Source of the DNA: DYGX01 sp035325905
GTDB lineage: Bacteria; Chloroflexota; Anaerolineae; Aggregatilineales; Aggregatilineaceae
DNA length: 23,768 nt
Direction of reading: 5' to 3'
Assembly: GCA_035325905.1 (NCBI GenBank)
Contig: DAOKYY010000055.1
Coordinates: 1-23,768, forward strand
The position numbers were made by a program, and so were the translations under genes. Shown here one piece after another: positions 1-7,004 of the stretch. The notes under the pieces were generated by a model that saw only the letters and a list, made by a program, of their open reading frames with translations, did no database searches and was not told the origin of the DNA. The stretch's first letter is position 1. Every line of letters begins with the position of its first letter.

Positions 1-785
1 AGCGCGCGCCGCAGCACGTCTTCCTCGTAGTCAAACAGGCGCGCCAGCGTGCGCGGCAGGTCGGCGCTCTCGTTCGCGGACAGCGCGACCTCGCTTTCGC
101 CGTCCGGCGTGCGCCGCACCAGCCCCTTGCCCTCGCTGTAGCGCAGCATCCCGTCCGGCCCGGTCCGCGACAGAATCACCTCGTCGAGAAAGAATCCGTC
201 CGGCTCGTGGTCGCGCAGCAGCCGGGCGTGAAAGGTGCCCGCGTCGACCGGCGCGCGCTTGAGCACAAACGCCTGATCGTCGTACCCGTTGCGCCCCATG
301 CGGCGGATTTCCCAGCGCCCTCCGGCCTGCGGGATCGCGCGGAAGATGGCGGCGGGCGTTTCGCGCTCGGTCGGCGCGTCAGGATCGAGCGGCAGCGCGG
401 CGGCAACCGGGTACCCCGCGTCGGCCAGGTACACCGCGTCTTCTAGTTCCACCAGCGCGGCGCAGTGCGGGTCACGCTGCTCGCCCATGTCGCAGAAGTG
501 CAGCGTGACCTGAAAGCCGAGCGCCTCAAGCAATGCGCGCAGCGCCAGATTGCTTTCGAAGCACGTCCCGCCGCTGCCCCAGCGCCGCGCATCCGCGAAA
601 AACCGCTCCGGCAGGCGGGCGTAATCGGCGGGCGCGCCGGGGTCCTGGTGCAGCGCAATGCGCGAGGCAGACTCCCACGGGATGCGCTCCGCCCAGGCCG
701 CCAGCAACCTGTCGAGCGCGGCAACGCTCGGCGGCTCGTGCGCCAGCCCCAGGTGTTCCAGAATGGGTTCGATGGCGAGCGGCAT
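1..785 (-). CDS. Arylamine N-acetyltransferase family protein (3' end cut off by window edge)
   Basis: Seen: an open minus-strand frame from ATG at 785 to the window edge with no stop, about 261 residues, so the C-terminus is missing. An AAGGAG Shine-Dalgarno site lies just upstream of the ATG. Residues 71-79 read SGGTCFESN, matching the NAT active-site block (usual form RGGxCxExN) with Cys75. They are followed by His107 (in PHCAALVE) and Asp122 (in YLADAGYP), which gives the Cys-His-Asp triad in the expected order. Family knowledge: NATs move acetyl groups from acetyl-CoA to arylamines, hydrazines or amide-synthase substrates in the cytosol. The start lies 30 bases after the metalloprotease stop, so the two are probably co-transcribed. 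The missing Arg of RGG and the short Cys-to-His spacing suggest a divergent member, so the substrate is unknown. The family call is fairly firm. Confidence 0.75.
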   Translation of the reverse strand, partial: MPLAIEPILEHLGLAHEPPSVAALDRLLAAWAERIPWESASRIALHQDPGAPADYARLPERFFADARRWGSGGTCFESNLALRALLEALGFQVTLHFCDMGEQRDPHCAALVELEDAVYLADAGYPVAAALPLDPDAPTERETPAAIFRAIPQAGGRWEIRRMGRNGYDDQAFVLKRAPVDAGTFHARLLRDHEPDGFFLDEVILSRTGPDGMLRYSEGKGLVRRTPDGESEVALSANESADLPRTLARLFDYEEDVLRRA

Positions 786-814
786 AGCAAGCTCCTTTGC
801 GGTGATGAGAGCGG

Positions 815-2143
815 TCATGGGGAGGTATGCGCGGCGCGGGCCGCGTCGAGCGCGTCGAGCAGCTCGGCGCGGGTGGTGATCGTGCGCATCTGGCGCAGCC
901 AGGCATCCAAGCTGGGGCTGAGCGCCAGCAACTCCTCGACGGCCGGGCCGATCGGGTCGGCGCCGCCCGCGCCCGGCTCGCCCTGATAGCCGCCGTAGAA
1001 GGCGAAATACGCCTGGTTCAGCTTGCGGATCGGGTAGCCCTGCGCCACGAACAGGCGCCGCCGCTGCTCCATATACGCTTCCGCCGCCTCGATCTCGCCG
1101 CGCGCCAGCATCGCGTCGACCGTCGCGCGCGTCTCGTGCAGCGCCCGCCCAAAGTCAAACGCGGCGGGCGTGTCCGGCGTGGCCGTCTCGGCGGCGGCCA
1201 GAAAGCTCGGATACTGCGGCGCGGGAAGGTCGGGATAGAAGCGCGCCATGACCCGCTGCGCGACCGCCCGCCCGAAAAAGGTCGCCACGGTCTCGTTGAT
1301 GATGCGCGTTTCGGGCCGCAGGGTGTATTCCAGCCCCAGCGGAAAGGCCATCAGGTAGTGGTGCGCCCACTCGTGGGCGGTCACTTCGAAAGCACGCGCC
1401 AGCGTATCGGTCTCGACGATCATGCTGGGGTAGAGGCCGACGCCGCCCAGAGGCACAACCAGCGACGACACGTCGAGCGATGCGTCTACGTCGCTTTCCA
1501 GCGCCTCGCGCTGCGCGATTGTCAGCGGGTCCAGGCTGACGTTGACCTCCATCTCGATATGGTCACGCGGGGAGACCACCAGCAGCGTCGGGACCTGGGT
1601 GAAATGCATCGACACCGGAGGGAGCACCTGGCCCAGCGTGGCGAAGCCCGCGTCCGCCAGCGCCGCCGAGACCTGCCCCTCGATCACGCTCTCGACAAGC
1701 GGCTGGTCGGCGGTGAGCGTTGCGCGCAGGCGGTCGCGCTCGGCGGCCAGCGCCGAACTGGCGGCAGCCGGGTCCGACTCGGCCGGGCCGGCGTAGATCG
1801 CCTCGATCTCGCGCTCCAGCGCGCGCGCCTCGCGCAGCGTGTCGAGATAGGCGACCGTGCGCTGGCGGCGTGTCTCCTCGTCGAGGTAGGGATGCACGCC
1901 GAGCAATTCCTGGCGGGCCTTGCCCCACAGCGCGTCGATTTCCCAGCTTACGTAGTCAAACAGCACGTCCTGCGCTAGCGTGACGACGTGATCGCGCAGC
2001 GACACGTCGCGCACGATGCCGTCGCCGAGCGCGGCGGCCAGCGCCACCGCCAGCGCCGCCCGCCATACCACGCGCCAGGCGCGGCGCAGGGCGCGCCTGA
2101 CCAGGCGGGTTGCGTGACGGAGCGAGACGAGAGCGTTAGGCAT
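815..2143 (-). CDS. Putative membrane-anchored HEXXH metallopeptidase, family not recognised
   Basis: Seen: 442 residues with a basic N-terminus followed by one hydrophobic segment (about 25-41), consistent with a signal anchor and an extracytoplasmic body. Residues 85-145 are charged and helical, likely coiled coil. HEWAH at 257-261 is a zinc HEXXH motif, and NETVATFFG at 283-291 offers Glu284 as a third ligand, in gluzincin style. Inference: a zinc peptidase or a structural relative; I cannot name a characterised family or substrate. The chosen ATG has only a weak ribosome-binding site, and no other start fits the anchor better. It precedes the NAT-like gene in the same direction with a 29-base spacer. 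It diverges from corA, and the 154 bases between them hold a perfect inverted repeat. The reading frame is clear; the enzymatic role rests on HEXXH plus the downstream Glu only. Confidence 0.65.
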   Translation of the reverse strand: MPNALVSLRHATRLVRRALRRAWRVVWRAALAVALAAALGDGIVRDVSLRDHVVTLAQDVLFDYVSWEIDALWGKARQELLGVHPYLDEETRRQRTVAYLDTLREARALEREIEAIYAGPAESDPAAASSALAAERDRLRATLTADQPLVESVIEGQVSAALADAGFATLGQVLPPVSMHFTQVPTLLVVSPRDHIEMEVNVSLDPLTIAQREALESDVDASLDVSSLVVPLGGVGLYPSMIVETDTLARAFEVTAHEWAHHYLMAFPLGLEYTLRPETRIINETVATFFGRAVAQRVMARFYPDLPAPQYPSFLAAAETATPDTPAAFDFGRALHETRATVDAMLARGEIEAAEAYMEQRRRLFVAQGYPIRKLNQAYFAFYGGYQGEPGAGGADPIGPAVEELLALSPSLDAWLRQMRTITTRAELLDALDAARAAHTSP

Positions 2144-2159
2144 GGTGAGGCGAATCCTG

Positions 2160-2226
2160 CCGGGCCAGCGCCGCAGCGGGCGCGAGCGAGCATACCGGAT
2201 TCTATCAGACTTTCGCGCTGGCCCGG
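2160..2226. repeat. Perfect 12-bp inverted repeat between divergent genes
   Basis: Arms CCGGGCCAGCGC (2160-2171) and GCGCTGGCCCGG (2215-2226) are exact reverse complements, 43 bases apart. They lie in the spacer between the metallopeptidase (minus) and corA (plus). The right arm overlaps the weak -35 of the minus-strand promoter candidate, and its -10 lies between the arms. This could be a bipartite operator or an RNA hairpin; its function is unknown. Confidence 0.6.
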
Positions 2227-2228
2227 AA
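2199..2228 (-). promoter_or_regulatory. Candidate promoter for metallopeptidase-NAT pair
   Basis: On the minus strand TTCCGG (2228-2223) and TAGAAT (2204-2199) are 18 bases apart, followed by about 50 bases to the ATG at 2143. The -10 is good and the -35 is poor. It is the best candidate in this spacer, but weak. Confidence 0.35.
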
Positions 2229-2261
2229 GCTGTTTCCTTGATTCCGGACGTGGTCTGCGGG

Positions 2262-2290
2262 TTGCTCGAAAGCTGCCATCACGCGATAAT
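2262..2290 (+). promoter_or_regulatory. Promoter of corA, probably giving a leaderless mRNA
   Basis: TTGCTC (2262-2267), a 17-base spacer, then GATAAT (2285-2290). The corA ATG at 2298 begins 7 bases after the -10, where transcription should start, and no Shine-Dalgarno site precedes it. The simplest reading is a transcript starting at or next to the A of the ATG. Confidence 0.6.
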
Positions 2291-2297
2291 GTGGCGC

Positions 2298-3215
2298 ATG
2301 GCGACGGAAAAGATTCAGTACGGACGAGTCACCTGGACGAACATTGAGCGTGTGACACCGCAGGACGTGCAAGACCTGCGGGAGAACTATCCCCATTTCC
2401 ACCCGCTGGACCTCGAAGACCTCCAGAGCCGGATTGAGCGCCCCAAGATGGACGAGTACGACGACTATATGTTCGTCGTCATGCACTTTCCGCTGTGGGA
2501 CCCGGTCCAGCGTGTCAGCCGGGCCGCCGAGGTCGATCTGTTCGTCGGCAGCGGCTACCTGATCACGGTCCACGACGGGACGCTCAAGCCGCTGCGCCAC
2601 CTGTTTGAGCAGTGCCAGACCAATGAAGAGCTGCGCGCGCAGTATATGGGGCGCGGCGCCAGCAAGATTTTCCACACCGTGATCGACCGCCTGGTGGACT
2701 ACATCTTCCCGATTCTGTACAAGGTTGACGCCAACATCCGCGCCATCGAGGAAGAGATTTTCACCGAGGACTCGCGCCAGATCATCCAGGACCTGTCGTT
2801 TATCCGGCGGGACATCATCGCGCTGCGGCGCATTATCCGCCCGCAGCTGGTGATCGTCGAAAACCTGGAGAAGGTTGACCGGCCCTATATCCGTGAAGAC
2901 CTCGACGTGTATTTTGGCGACATCCTCGACCACCTGATCAAAGGCTACGAAATCATCGAAGAAGACCTGGAAGTGATCCGCGGCCTGTCCGACACGGCCA
3001 ACACGCTCGTCAGCTACCGGCTGAATGAGGTGATGCGTATCCTGACCGTGATCTCGGTGATTATGCTGCCCCTCACGCTGATCAGCGGCATCTACGGCAT
3101 GAACGTCACGCTGCCCGCTGCCGACTGGGGCGGCGCGTTTCTGCTGGTGATCGGGATGATGTTCGGGATCGCCGCCTCGATGCTCGCCTACTTCCGTCAC
3201 CGGGGGTGGTTGTGA
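2298..3215 (+). CDS. corA: CorA-family Mg2+/divalent cation channel
   Basis: Seen: 305 residues from the ATG at 2298. A long acidic and helical cytoplasmic part is followed by two closely spaced C-terminal membrane helices (about 248-267 and 279-298). The signature GMN sits at 267-269 at the end of the first helix (YGMNV). Family knowledge: CorA is a homopentameric inner-membrane channel for Mg2+, and also Co2+ or Ni2+, gated by Mg2+ binding to the cytoplasmic domain. The C-terminus ends in basic residues, as usual. The frame stays open upstream to 2142, but that extension would run through the promoter and the inverted repeat, and it resembles no CorA N-terminus. An ATG at 2289 adds three residues and overlaps the -10, so 2298 is preferred. 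The gene overlaps rnd by about four bases, so it is translationally coupled. Confidence 0.93.
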   Translation: MATEKIQYGRVTWTNIERVTPQDVQDLRENYPHFHPLDLEDLQSRIERPKMDEYDDYMFVVMHFPLWDPVQRVSRAAEVDLFVGSGYLITVHDGTLKPLRHLFEQCQTNEELRAQYMGRGASKIFHTVIDRLVDYIFPILYKVDANIRAIEEEIFTEDSRQIIQDLSFIRRDIIALRRIIRPQLVIVENLEKVDRPYIREDLDVYFGDILDHLIKGYEIIEEDLEVIRGLSDTANTLVSYRLNEVMRILTVISVIMLPLTLISGIYGMNVTLPAADWGGAFLLVIGMMFGIAASMLAYFRHRGWL

Positions 3216-4366
3216 CGCCGCTGCCCTTTAAGCTGGAGCCTGCCGAAACGATCCGCCACCCACGCCAGCTACGAACCCTGGTCGATACGCTGCGGGGCAC
3301 GCCGCTGCTGGCGGTCGATACCGAGTCCAACAGCCTCTACGCCTACTACGAGCATGTCTGCCTGATTCAGCTTTCGACGCGCGAGCGCGATTACATCGTC
3401 GATCCGCTGGCGCTGGACGACCTGAGCGCGCTGGGCGAGATCCTGGCGGACCCGGCGACCGAGATCGTCTTTCACGCGGCGGAGTACGACATCATCTCGC
3501 TCAAGCGCGATTTCGGCTTTCGATTCAGCCGCGTCTTTGACACGATGCTGGCCGCGCGCATCTGCGGCTGGCCGCAGGTCGGGCTGGGGCCGATCCTCGA
3601 AGAGCAGTTCGGCGTGCGCGCCGAAAAGAAGTTTCAGCGGGCCGACTGGTCCGTGCGGCCCCTGCCAGCCGAGCAGTTGCTTTACGCGCAGATGGATACG
3701 CACTATCTGCCGGCGCTACGCGACCGGCTGGCGGACGAGCTTAGGGCGCTGGGACGCACCGAGGAAGCCCGCGAGATTTTCGCGGCGCTGCCCGATCTGC
3801 CGCCCGCCGCATACGAATTCGACCCGGAGGGCTACTGGCGCATCCACGGCGTGCAGAAGCTGCGCCGCAGCCAGGTGGCGATTGTGCGCGAGCTGTACCT
3901 CTTGCGCGATGCGCTGGCGCGGCGGCGGGACGTGCCGGCCTTTCGGATTTTCAGCGACAAGACGCTGATCGAGCTGGCGCAGCTTCGTCCGCGCCGCCCG
4001 GCCGACCTGGACGCCGTGCGCGGGCTGGGCGGCAGCCCGGCGCGCCGCTACGGGGACTCGATTCTGGACGCCATCGCGCGCGGCGAGCGGGCCAGCCCGC
4101 CCGCGCCTCCGCGCCGCCGGCGCCCGCCGGATCAGGCGGTCCAGGATCGCTACGAGGCGCTGCGCACCTGGCGCAAGGAGCGCGCCGCCGAGCGCGGCGT
4201 CGAATCCGACGTGATCATGCCCCGCGAGACGCTGTGGGTGCTGGCGCGGGAGGTTCCCCGGCGGGTCGAGGAGCTGGACGATATTCCGGGGCTAGGCCCC
4301 TGGCGGCGCGCGGAATACGGCGACGAGCTGATCGCGCTGCTCAAACGCGCGACGGGCGAGGGCTGA
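3212..4366 (+). CDS. rnd: Ribonuclease D (DEDDy 3'-5' exoribonuclease with two HRDC domains)
   Basis: Seen: 384 residues from GTG at 3212, which overlaps the corA stop as GTGA and has GGGGGTGG just upstream; a GTG at 3206 would add two residues. The DEDD exonuclease motifs appear in order, numbered from 3212: AVDTES with Asp36/Glu38; FHAAEYD with Asp93; YAQMDTHYL with Tyr158/Asp162, the DEDDy form. Two helical HRDC-like regions follow (about 210-290 and 315-380, the latter with IPGLGPWR), joined by a proline/arginine-rich linker. Family knowledge: RNase D trims the 3' ends of tRNA and other stable RNA precursors using two metal ions. The length and double HRDC match the E. coli type (375 aa). 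It lies between corA and a second RNA nuclease, so this plus-strand run may supply RNA maturation functions. Confidence 0.93.
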   Translation: MTPLPFKLEPAETIRHPRQLRTLVDTLRGTPLLAVDTESNSLYAYYEHVCLIQLSTRERDYIVDPLALDDLSALGEILADPATEIVFHAAEYDIISLKRDFGFRFSRVFDTMLAARICGWPQVGLGPILEEQFGVRAEKKFQRADWSVRPLPAEQLLYAQMDTHYLPALRDRLADELRALGRTEEAREIFAALPDLPPAAYEFDPEGYWRIHGVQKLRRSQVAIVRELYLLRDALARRRDVPAFRIFSDKTLIELAQLRPRRPADLDAVRGLGGSPARRYGDSILDAIARGERASPPAPPRRRRPPDQAVQDRYEALRTWRKERAAERGVESDVIMPRETLWVLAREVPRRVEELDDIPGLGPWRRAEYGDELIALLKRATGEG

Positions 4367-4427
4367 TCGCGCCCGTCGCCCGCAGCGGGTGATTCATCTT
4401 GGCGATCTCAGGCGGAAGGAATGGGCG

Positions 4428-5828
4428 ATGAAGATCACATTTCATGGTGCGGCGCGAACCGTTACCGGGTCGCAGCATCTGATTGAAGTCAACGACCAGC
4501 GCATCCTGCTTGATTGCGGGCTGTACCAGGGCAAGCGCAGCGAGTCGTTCGAGCGCAATCGCAACTTGCCCTTCGACCCCGCCTCAATCGACGCGATGGT
4601 GTTGAGCCATGCCCACATCGATCACAGCGGCAACATTCCGAACCTGGTCAAGAGTGGTTTCAGTGGCGACATCGTCTGCACGTTCGCCACGCGCGATCTG
4701 TGCTCGACGATGCTGATGGACAGCGGATCGATCCACGAGCGCGACGCCGAGTTTCTGAACAAGAAGCGCGCGCGCAGCGGCGAGCCGCCGGTCGAGCCGC
4801 TGTACACGATCGAGGACGCCGTGAACAGCCTCGAATCGTTCTCCGCCATCGGCTATCACCGCCAGCGGGAGATTCTGCCCGGCGTGCACGTGACGTTTCT
4901 CGACGCGGGGCACATGCTCGGCAGCGCGATCGTGGCGCTCGACATCGAAGACCGCGACACCGGACGCGACGTGCGGCTGGTGTTCAGCGGAGACCTGGGC
5001 CGCGCCAACACGCCGATTTTGCGCGACCCGGAGACGGTCGGCCACGCCGACGTGCTGCTGCTGGAGAGCACCTACGGCAGCCGCGAGCACGAGCCGTTCT
5101 TCGACTCCGAAAAACGGTTGGAGGAGATCGTCAAGGCGACCTATCGCCGGGGCGGGGCGCTGATCATCCCGGCCTTTGCGGTCGGGCGCACGCAGCAGCT
5201 GGTTTACACGCTGCACCGCATGATCGTCCAGCGCGATATCCCGCCGGTGCCGATTTTCGTGGACAGCCCGCTGGCGATCAACGCGACCTCCGTCTTCCGG
5301 CTGCATCCCGAAGCCTACGACGCCGAGATCCGCGCCTTCATGCTGGCCGAAGGCGACCCGTTCGGCTTCGACGAGCTGATCTATACGCGCTCGGTCGAGC
5401 AGAGCAAGGAGCTGAACTTCCGCCGCGACCCGTTCATTGTGATCAGCGCGAGCGGCATGGCCGAGACCGGGCGCATTCTGCATCACCTGCGCAACCGGAT
5501 CGAAGACCCGGACAACACGATCCTGATCGTCGGCTGGCAGGCCCCTGACACGCTGGGCCGCCGCCTGGTCGATGGCATATCGCCGGTGCGGATTTTCGGC
5601 GAGGAATACACTGTGCGCGCGCAGGTCGAGGTGATCAACGGGTTTTCGGGCCACGCCGACCGCAGCGAGCTGATCGCCTGGGCGCGCGCCATCTCCAAGC
5701 GCCCGCGCCGCACCTTCCTGGTGCACGGCGAGGAAGAGTCCGCCCTGGCGCTGGCGCAGGGTCTGCGCGATGAGGCGGGATACGAGGAAGTCAGCATCCC
5801 GGAGATGCACCAGTCGTTCGTGCTGTGA
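4428..5828 (+). CDS. Metallo-beta-lactamase/beta-CASP RNA nuclease (YSH1/CPSF-73-like)
   Basis: Seen: 466 residues from the ATG at 4428, chosen because AAGGAA precedes it at good spacing and the protein then opens MKITFHGAARTVTGSQH, typical of this family. An in-frame ATG at 4389 lacks a ribosome-binding site. The metal-site motifs are complete: HAHIDH (61-66), GHMLGS with His162, SGDLG with Asp189, SGHAD with His409, and LVHGE with His433. The beta-CASP insert spans roughly 210-400. Family knowledge: bacterial homologues such as Thermus TTHA0252 are single-strand RNA endo/exonucleases with two zinc ions, acting in the cytosol in RNA decay or processing. It follows rnd by 61 bases, so the pairing with RNase D suggests a shared RNA-turnover unit. 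Confidence in the family is high; the exact RNA target cannot be read from sequence. Confidence 0.92.
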   Translation: MKITFHGAARTVTGSQHLIEVNDQRILLDCGLYQGKRSESFERNRNLPFDPASIDAMVLSHAHIDHSGNIPNLVKSGFSGDIVCTFATRDLCSTMLMDSGSIHERDAEFLNKKRARSGEPPVEPLYTIEDAVNSLESFSAIGYHRQREILPGVHVTFLDAGHMLGSAIVALDIEDRDTGRDVRLVFSGDLGRANTPILRDPETVGHADVLLLESTYGSREHEPFFDSEKRLEEIVKATYRRGGALIIPAFAVGRTQQLVYTLHRMIVQRDIPPVPIFVDSPLAINATSVFRLHPEAYDAEIRAFMLAEGDPFGFDELIYTRSVEQSKELNFRRDPFIVISASGMAETGRILHHLRNRIEDPDNTILIVGWQAPDTLGRRLVDGISPVRIFGEEYTVRAQVEVINGFSGHADRSELIAWARAISKRPRRTFLVHGEEESALALAQGLRDEAGYEEVSIPEMHQSFVL

Positions 5829-5856
5829 GCAACGCCCAGCGGGAGCGCGCTCTAAG

Positions 5857-5956
5857 NNNNNNNNNNNNNNNNNNNNNNNNNNNNNNNNNNNNNNNNNNNN
5901 NNNNNNNNNNNNNNNNNNNNNNNNNNNNNNNNNNNNNNNNNNNNNNNNNNNNNNNN
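5857..5956. other. Assembly gap of 100 N
   Basis: Exactly 100 N, the usual placeholder for a gap of unknown size. The left flank ends and the right flank begins with the same seven bases, CTCTAAG, so the two contig ends may overlap or the gap may hide a short repeat. The 61 bases after it (5957-6017) are AGCTGTTTTT-rich non-coding sequence. Confidence 0.97.
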
Positions 5957-6024
5957 CTCTAAGCTGCTTTTTGCTGCACTTGGCTGTTGTAGCTGTCGCT
6001 AGCTGTTTTTCTCGCGTATGACCG

Positions 6025-6053
6025 TTGACGAAACGGGACGGCTATGCTACACT
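6025..6053 (+). promoter_or_regulatory. Promoter of infC-rpmI-rplT
   Basis: TTGACG (6025-6030), a 17-base spacer, TACACT (6048-6053); transcription should start near 6060. The -35 lies inside the first codons of an in-frame ATG at 6018, which argues against that ATG as the infC start. The remaining leader before infC is about 48 bases. Confidence 0.75.
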
Positions 6054-6107
6054 GACAGCCCAAAGTCAGCCGAGAAGACGGTGAAAAGTCGCGAAAGGAC
6101 AAGGGCC

Positions 6108-6629
6108 ATAAGCACAGGAGATTACCGGATCAACGACCGGATTCGTGCACGCGAAGTTCGTCTGATTGACGACAAGAATGAGAACCATGGCGTCGTGCCG
6201 ATCCACCGCGCCTTGCAGCTTGCGAGCGAGCGTGAGCTAGACTTGGTCGAAGTGGCGCCCACCGCCAACCCGCCGGTCTGCAAGATTATGGATTTTGGCA
6301 AGTTCCAGTACGAGCGCGCCAAAAAAGAACGTGAAGCCCGCAAACAGCAAAAGCAGGTCGAAGTCAAAGAGATCCGGTTGCGGCCCAAGACGGACGACCA
6401 TCACCGATCGTTCAAAGTGCGCGACGCGCGGCGCTGGCTCGAAGAGGGGATGAAGGTCAAAGTTCGCATCCGCTTCCGGGGCCGCGAGATTACCTACCCG
6501 GAAATCGCGCGCGATATGCTCAGCGAGGTCGCGGACGAGCTGAAGGACGTCGCCGTCGTGGAGCAGGCCCCCAATATGGAAGGCCGCACGATGCTGATGG
6601 TGCTGGCGCCCGCCCCGGAGAAGAAGTAG
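6108..6629 (+). CDS. infC: Translation initiation factor IF-3, probable AUA start codon
   Basis: Seen: 173 residues if translation begins at ATA 6108, which has AAAGGA eight bases upstream. The product then opens MSTGDYRINDRIRAREVRLI, aligning end to end with bacillar IF-3 (MSKDF-INEQIRAREVRLID). The IF-3 signature KIMDFGKFQYE is at 59-69, followed by the lysine-rich linker and the C-terminal domain ending in LAPAPEKK. Family knowledge: IF-3 binds the 30S subunit, blocks subunit joining and rejects non-canonical starts; infC in many bacteria uses AUU, AUC or AUA so that IF-3 limits its own synthesis. No ATG fits: the ATG at 6018 lies upstream of the promoter start, and the GTG at 6081 would add nine residues with a weak ribosome-binding site. 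First gene of a conserved operon. Confidence 0.93.
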   Translation: MSTGDYRINDRIRAREVRLIDDKNENHGVVPIHRALQLASERELDLVEVAPTANPPVCKIMDFGKFQYERAKKEREARKQQKQVEVKEIRLRPKTDDHHRSFKVRDARRWLEEGMKVKVRIRFRGREITYPEIARDMLSEVADELKDVAVVEQAPNMEGRTMLMVLAPAPEKK

Positions 6630-6658
6630 CGGTCGCCGCTGGCGGTCCCCGGCAGAGG

Positions 6659-6687
6659 TTTTTTGCGCCGCACGCCCTGTGCGGTGC
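6659..6687 (+). promoter_or_regulatory. T-run and hairpin between infC and rpmI
   Basis: Six T (6659-6664) follow weak GC-rich stems after the infC stop. They are followed by a 9-bp hairpin with one G-U pair, GCGCCGCAC (6665-6673) with GTGCGGTGC (6679-6687). This could tune readthrough into the ribosomal protein genes, or pause and stabilise the RNA. No L20-binding leader can be confirmed. Confidence 0.3.
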
Positions 6688-6713
6688 TCACGTGTTTATA
6701 GGGAGTGCGGTTC

Positions 6714-6959
6714 GTGGCGAAAAAGCAGAAAAAATACAAGCTGAAGACCTATAAGGCGGCAGCCAAGCGCTTCCGCGTGACGGGTAGCGGCAAGGTGATG
6801 CGGACGAAGGGCGGCAAGAGCCACCTGCGCCGCCGCAAGTCGAAACGCTCGAAGGCCCAGTTCGCCGTGATGCAGGAAGTCAAGAACAGCGCCGAGGCCA
6901 GGCGCGTGCGCCGTCTCGCCCCCTACCTCGGCAAATATAAGCAGAATCCCCCGGCCTAA
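6714..6959 (+). CDS. rpmI: 50S ribosomal protein L35
   Basis: Seen: 81 residues, strongly basic, with KTYKAAAKRFRVTGSGKV near the N-terminus and the Arg/Lys block HLRRRKSKRSK, both typical of L35. The start is GTG 6714, because GGGAG (6701-6705) lies at correct distance; the upstream in-frame GTG at 6705 overlaps that site. The protein is somewhat longer than the usual 64-66 residues, owing to a lysine-rich N-terminal stretch and a longer C-terminus. Family knowledge: L35 is an unessential or semi-essential large-subunit protein co-made with L20. Its place between infC and rplT is the universal order. Confidence 0.95.
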   Translation: MAKKQKKYKLKTYKAAAKRFRVTGSGKVMRTKGGKSHLRRRKSKRSKAQFAVMQEVKNSAEARRVRRLAPYLGKYKQNPPA

Positions 6960-7004
6960 GCGGCCCTTGCGCCCGCCGGGCGGACGAGCAGAGGAGCATA
7001 ATCG

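Noticed and set aside
2205..3200. Minus-strand open frame of 331 codons opposite corA
   Set aside because: CorA has GMN and two membrane helices; the opposite frame is rich in His/Val/Asp with no recognisable pattern.
4584..5810. Minus-strand open frame of 408 codons within the beta-CASP gene
   Set aside because: It mirrors a gene with a complete set of metal-binding motifs on the plus strand.
6018..6107. ATG at 6018 as the start of infC
   Set aside because: The -35 box at 6025 and the -10 box at 6048 lie inside this extension, so it would not be on the mRNA, and the extra residues match no IF-3.
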